A DNA stretch of 7,389 nt. Source: Acidobacteriaceae bacterium. Its GTDB lineage: Bacteria; Acidobacteriota; Terriglobia; Terriglobales; Acidobacteriaceae. The stretch's first letter is position 1; each line of letters starts with the position of its first letter. The translations under genes and the position numbers were made by a program. This document shows, piece by piece, positions 6,099 through 7,389 of the stretch. The notes beneath the pieces were generated by a model, which did no database searches, was not told the origin of the DNA, and saw only the letters and a list, made by a program, of their open reading frames with translations. The stretch spans positions 1 to 7,389 of the forward strand of contig PMGP01000153.1 in NCBI GenBank assembly GCA_003156235.1. Direction: 5' to 3'.

Positions 6099-6214
6099 GT
6101 CTAGTTGGGGTATACACTAACCGCACACTCCAGCTTGACAGTATTTATGTCTATCTAGGGTCTGATTATTATATTCTTGACATATTCCACAAAACATCTA
6201 GACTCTAACTAGAC
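6099..6214. promoter_or_regulatory. Candidate res site / operator upstream of the resolvase
   Basis: GTCTAGTT (6099-6106) and AACTAGAC (6207-6214) are exact inverted copies bounding 116 bp, about the length of a Tn3-type res site. Between them lie related words: GTCTATCTAG (6149-6158), TCTAGA (6197-6202), TGTC (6148-6151) and two TTGACA (6135-6140, 6177-6182). Around TA at 6112-6113 is an imperfect dyad, GTTggGGTATACaCtAAC (6104-6121), which could be a 28-bp crossover subsite. The position directly before the resolvase and over its promoter is where res sites usually sit. The short words alone could arise by chance. Confidence 0.38.
6177..6204 (+). promoter_or_regulatory. Strong sigma-70-like promoter for the serine recombinase
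   Basis: TTGACA (6177-6182, perfect) and TAGACT (6199-6204) are 16 bp apart in locally AT-rich DNA, giving a start near 6211 and a leader of about 22 nt. TCTAGA overlaps the -10 and AACTAGAC covers the start site, so binding there would block transcription. Confidence 0.6.
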
Positions 6215-6232
6215 ACCTTGTGGGGAATCGAG

Positions 6233-6799
6233 ATGACAGCAGCCAAGAGGCATGACAAGAGGGTAGGGTATATCCGGGTCAGCAGCCTTGACCAGAACAC
6301 CGAGCGCCAACTTGAGGGAGTCAAGCTAGACAAGGTGTTTACCGACAAGGCTTCCGGAAAGGATATGGCGCGACCACAATTGCGGGCTGCTCTCGAATAC
6401 CTCAGGGAGGGAGACCTGCTCCTGGTTCACAGCATGGACAGACTCGCCAGAAGCGTAGATGACCTCCGGAGAATTGTTCTAGACCTCACCAAGAGTGGTG
6501 TCCACGTTCAGTTCCTCAAGGAGAATCTCGTCTTCACGGGCGAGGACTCGCCGATGTCCAACCTCCTGCTGTCGCTGCTAGGGGCAGTCGCTGAGTTCGA
6601 ACGGTCGATGATTCGGGAGCGTCAGCGGGAAGGAATTGCGCTCGCGAAGAAGGCTGGGGTATATAAAGGGCGGAAGCCTTCCTTGACGCCGGTGCAAGTC
6701 GCTGAGATTCGCAAACGGGTTGCGGCGGGGGAGAAGAAGGCGGGGCTGGCCGCTGAATATCGGATTTCGCGGCAGACTCTGTACACGGCTCTTGGTTGA
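6233..6799 (+). CDS. Serine recombinase, Tn3-resolvase/invertase family
   Basis: 188 residues from the ATG at 6233. It has the small-resolvase layout: catalytic domain with GYIRVSS (Arg15, nucleophile Ser17), D38 and the K-x-S-G-K-D-x-x-R-P block at 39-48, then M-D69-R70-L-A-R73-S, which completes the active-site arginine set; the long E-helix (AEFERSMIRERQREG) follows, then the GRKPSLT linker at 146 and a C-terminal helix-turn-helix at about 168-187 ending TLYTALG. It breaks and rejoins DNA through a phosphoserine link, resolving cointegrates or inverting segments. GGGGA six bases before the ATG marks the start; a TTG at 6218 would add five residues but has no such site. No tnpA transposase gene accompanies it in the window. 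Its promoter and likely binding sites lie within 135 bp upstream, so self-regulation is probable. It appears fully intact, unlike its neighbours. Confidence 0.92.
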   Translation: MTAAKRHDKRVGYIRVSSLDQNTERQLEGVKLDKVFTDKASGKDMARPQLRAALEYLREGDLLLVHSMDRLARSVDDLRRIVLDLTKSGVHVQFLKENLVFTGEDSPMSNLLLSLLGAVAEFERSMIRERQREGIALAKKAGVYKGRKPSLTPVQVAEIRKRVAAGEKKAGLAAEYRISRQTLYTALG

Positions 6800-6923
6800 A
6801 GGGCGGAGCGATCGATCGCAGGCAGTTCTGGAGGTTGGGGCTGGGTGGTGGAACGCGGCCGTGCGCAATCACACACGCTCAGGTGGATTTCAAACTTGGC
6901 AGCGGTAGGGGGACAGTTGACGG
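6800..6923. other. Spacer between the resolvase and the ISL3 relic
   Basis: No gene is visible. A perfect 12-bp palindrome GCGATCGATCGC (6808-6819) follows the resolvase stop but has no T-tract, so it is not a standard terminator. Some bases here (TTTCAAACTTGG, GGGGGACAGTTGAC) look like insertion-sequence end DNA, without a pair that I could identify. Confidence 0.3.
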
Positions 6924-7135
6924 CCTCATGCCGTGCCCCCAGTGAATCTCGTCCACGCCGATCGATTCGATGCCGCCGAGTCGGCGATGGGCCGGGCCCT
7001 ACTCCACACACCACCCCACTGAGCGATAGATCGCTTCCCAACTGTGCTGAAGGACCCTCGCCGTTTTCCGCCAGCTCAGCCGCTGCGCCCAGCGGGCAAG
7101 AAGCCCCATCATCGCGCAGCTCACCGGCTGTTTAC
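6924..7135 (-). pseudogene. ISL3-family transposase fragment, with an internal stop
   Basis: On the minus strand the frame reads about GKQPVSCAMMGLLARWAQRLSW, continues through TARVLQHSWEAIYRSV, meets TAG at 6999-7001, then resumes AHRRLGGIESIGVDEIHWGHGM to about 6924. The last part holds the first catalytic Asp of ISL3-type DDE transposases in the characteristic 'GVDEIHWG' setting, preceded by the helix-turn-helix. The TAG stands where I expect the Trp of a VEWGLAH-like segment. The N-terminal zinc-binding part and the second half of the catalytic domain are absent: after GHGMR the frame loses resemblance where DNFLT would be expected. A dead internal fragment of about 70 codons. Confidence 0.7.
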
Positions 7136-7224
7136 CTAGCTTCACGAAACATGCTCGACCACCACGCAGTGCTCAGTGCACTCCACCCGCCGCGGCGCGT
7201 AGCAGAGCAGAAGGCAAAACGTAA

Positions 7225-7389
7225 GGTAACCTGCGGCGCGTGCAGGCCGAATACGGCAAGTGGCTACTGAAACGACGCGATGAACTGGTGGAACGCAGCT
7301 TCGCCCATTGCTACGAAACGGAAGGGATGCGGCGCTGCCACCTGCGCGGGCGAGAGAACATCCTCAAGCGGCAGTTGGCTCATGTGAGC
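7225..7389 (+). pseudogene. DDE transposase (IS5/IS1182-like) C-terminal part, runs off the window
   Basis: After a TAA at 7222-7224 the frame reads GNLRRVQAEYGKWLLKRRDE, then LVERSFAHCYETEGMRRCHL, RGRENILKRQLAHVS and leaves the window. The ERSFAH motif carries the third acidic residue of the catalytic triad, and the RG-x-ENILKR-x-L-x-H tail is typical of the IS5/IS1182 and related IS4-type transposases. The 55 codons visible are well preserved. Upstream of the TAA the same frame (AARSRAEGK) no longer matches, and no first or second Asp domain lies to the left, because the ISL3 relic and spacer fill that space. The gene is therefore truncated at its 5' end, and may continue intact to its stop beyond 7389. 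Confidence 0.72.

Noticed and set aside
6135..6163. First TTGACA (6135) as a second promoter
   Set aside because: No -10-like hexamer at 16-18 bp; GGGTCT occupies the position.
6999..7001. Idea that TAG encodes an amino acid, since two relics have TAG where Trp is expected
   Set aside because: Both genes carry other damage (frameshift, missing domains), and intact genes here use TAG as a normal stop (2229-2231, 3528-3530).
6806..7034. Near-identical copies GAGCGATCGATCGC and GAGCGATAGATCGC flanking about 200 bp
   Set aside because: The second copy encodes conserved residues of the ISL3 fragment, and a 13-of-14 match somewhere in the window is expected by chance.
1..7389. CRISPR array, tRNA or rRNA
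   Set aside because: No regularly spaced repeats, cloverleaf pattern or ribosomal RNA signature seen on either strand.

Overview
The window looks like chromosomal accessory DNA from a moderately GC-rich soil bacterium. The mix of families (LprI-like plus DUF3298-like secreted protein, DUF4424, MPPED-type phosphoesterase, IS21/ISL3/IS5-type relics, DUF499-type tail) reminds me of Acidobacteriota (Terriglobia). That placement is by family resemblance only and is tentative.

Layout, left to right. 1-254 shows nothing recognisable. 255-368 (-) is the first 38 codons of an IS21-type istA. 389-1083 (-) is a coiled-coil plus PD-(D/E)xK nuclease gene, broken by a TAG at a conserved Trp position and by a one-base frameshift near its end. 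Divergent from it, 1185-2231 (+) encodes a secreted protein with an LprI-like domain followed by a DUF3298-like domain, and 2433-3530 (+) encodes a secreted DUF4424 protein whose probable promoter abuts the start codon. 3531-3881 is a gap holding only a scrap of tyrosine recombinase. 3882-4562 and 4549-5094 (-) are an overlapping pair: an alpha/beta hydrolase followed by a metallophosphoesterase. From 5100 to the right edge the DNA is a patchwork: a serine recombinase C-terminal remnant (-), the C-terminal tail of a DUF499-type ATPase (+), a 48-codon unknown ORF (+) with competing inverted repeats after it, an intact Tn3-type serine recombinase (6233-6799, +) behind a repeat-rich promoter region that may be its res site, a decayed ISL3 transposase piece (-), and a DDE transposase C-terminus (+) that runs off the window.

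How it works together. Four genes look intact and part of host physiology: two exported envelope proteins and a coupled pair of cytosolic hydrolases. The rest reads as the remains of a defence and mobile-element region: a dead nuclease, the end of a DUF499 ATPase (a family found in anti-phage gene clusters), and pieces of at least five recombinases or transposases around one complete resolvase. I do not see a complete novel system. The strongest new points are the LprI/DUF3298 domain pairing, the probable leaderless DUF4424 transcript and the candidate res site.
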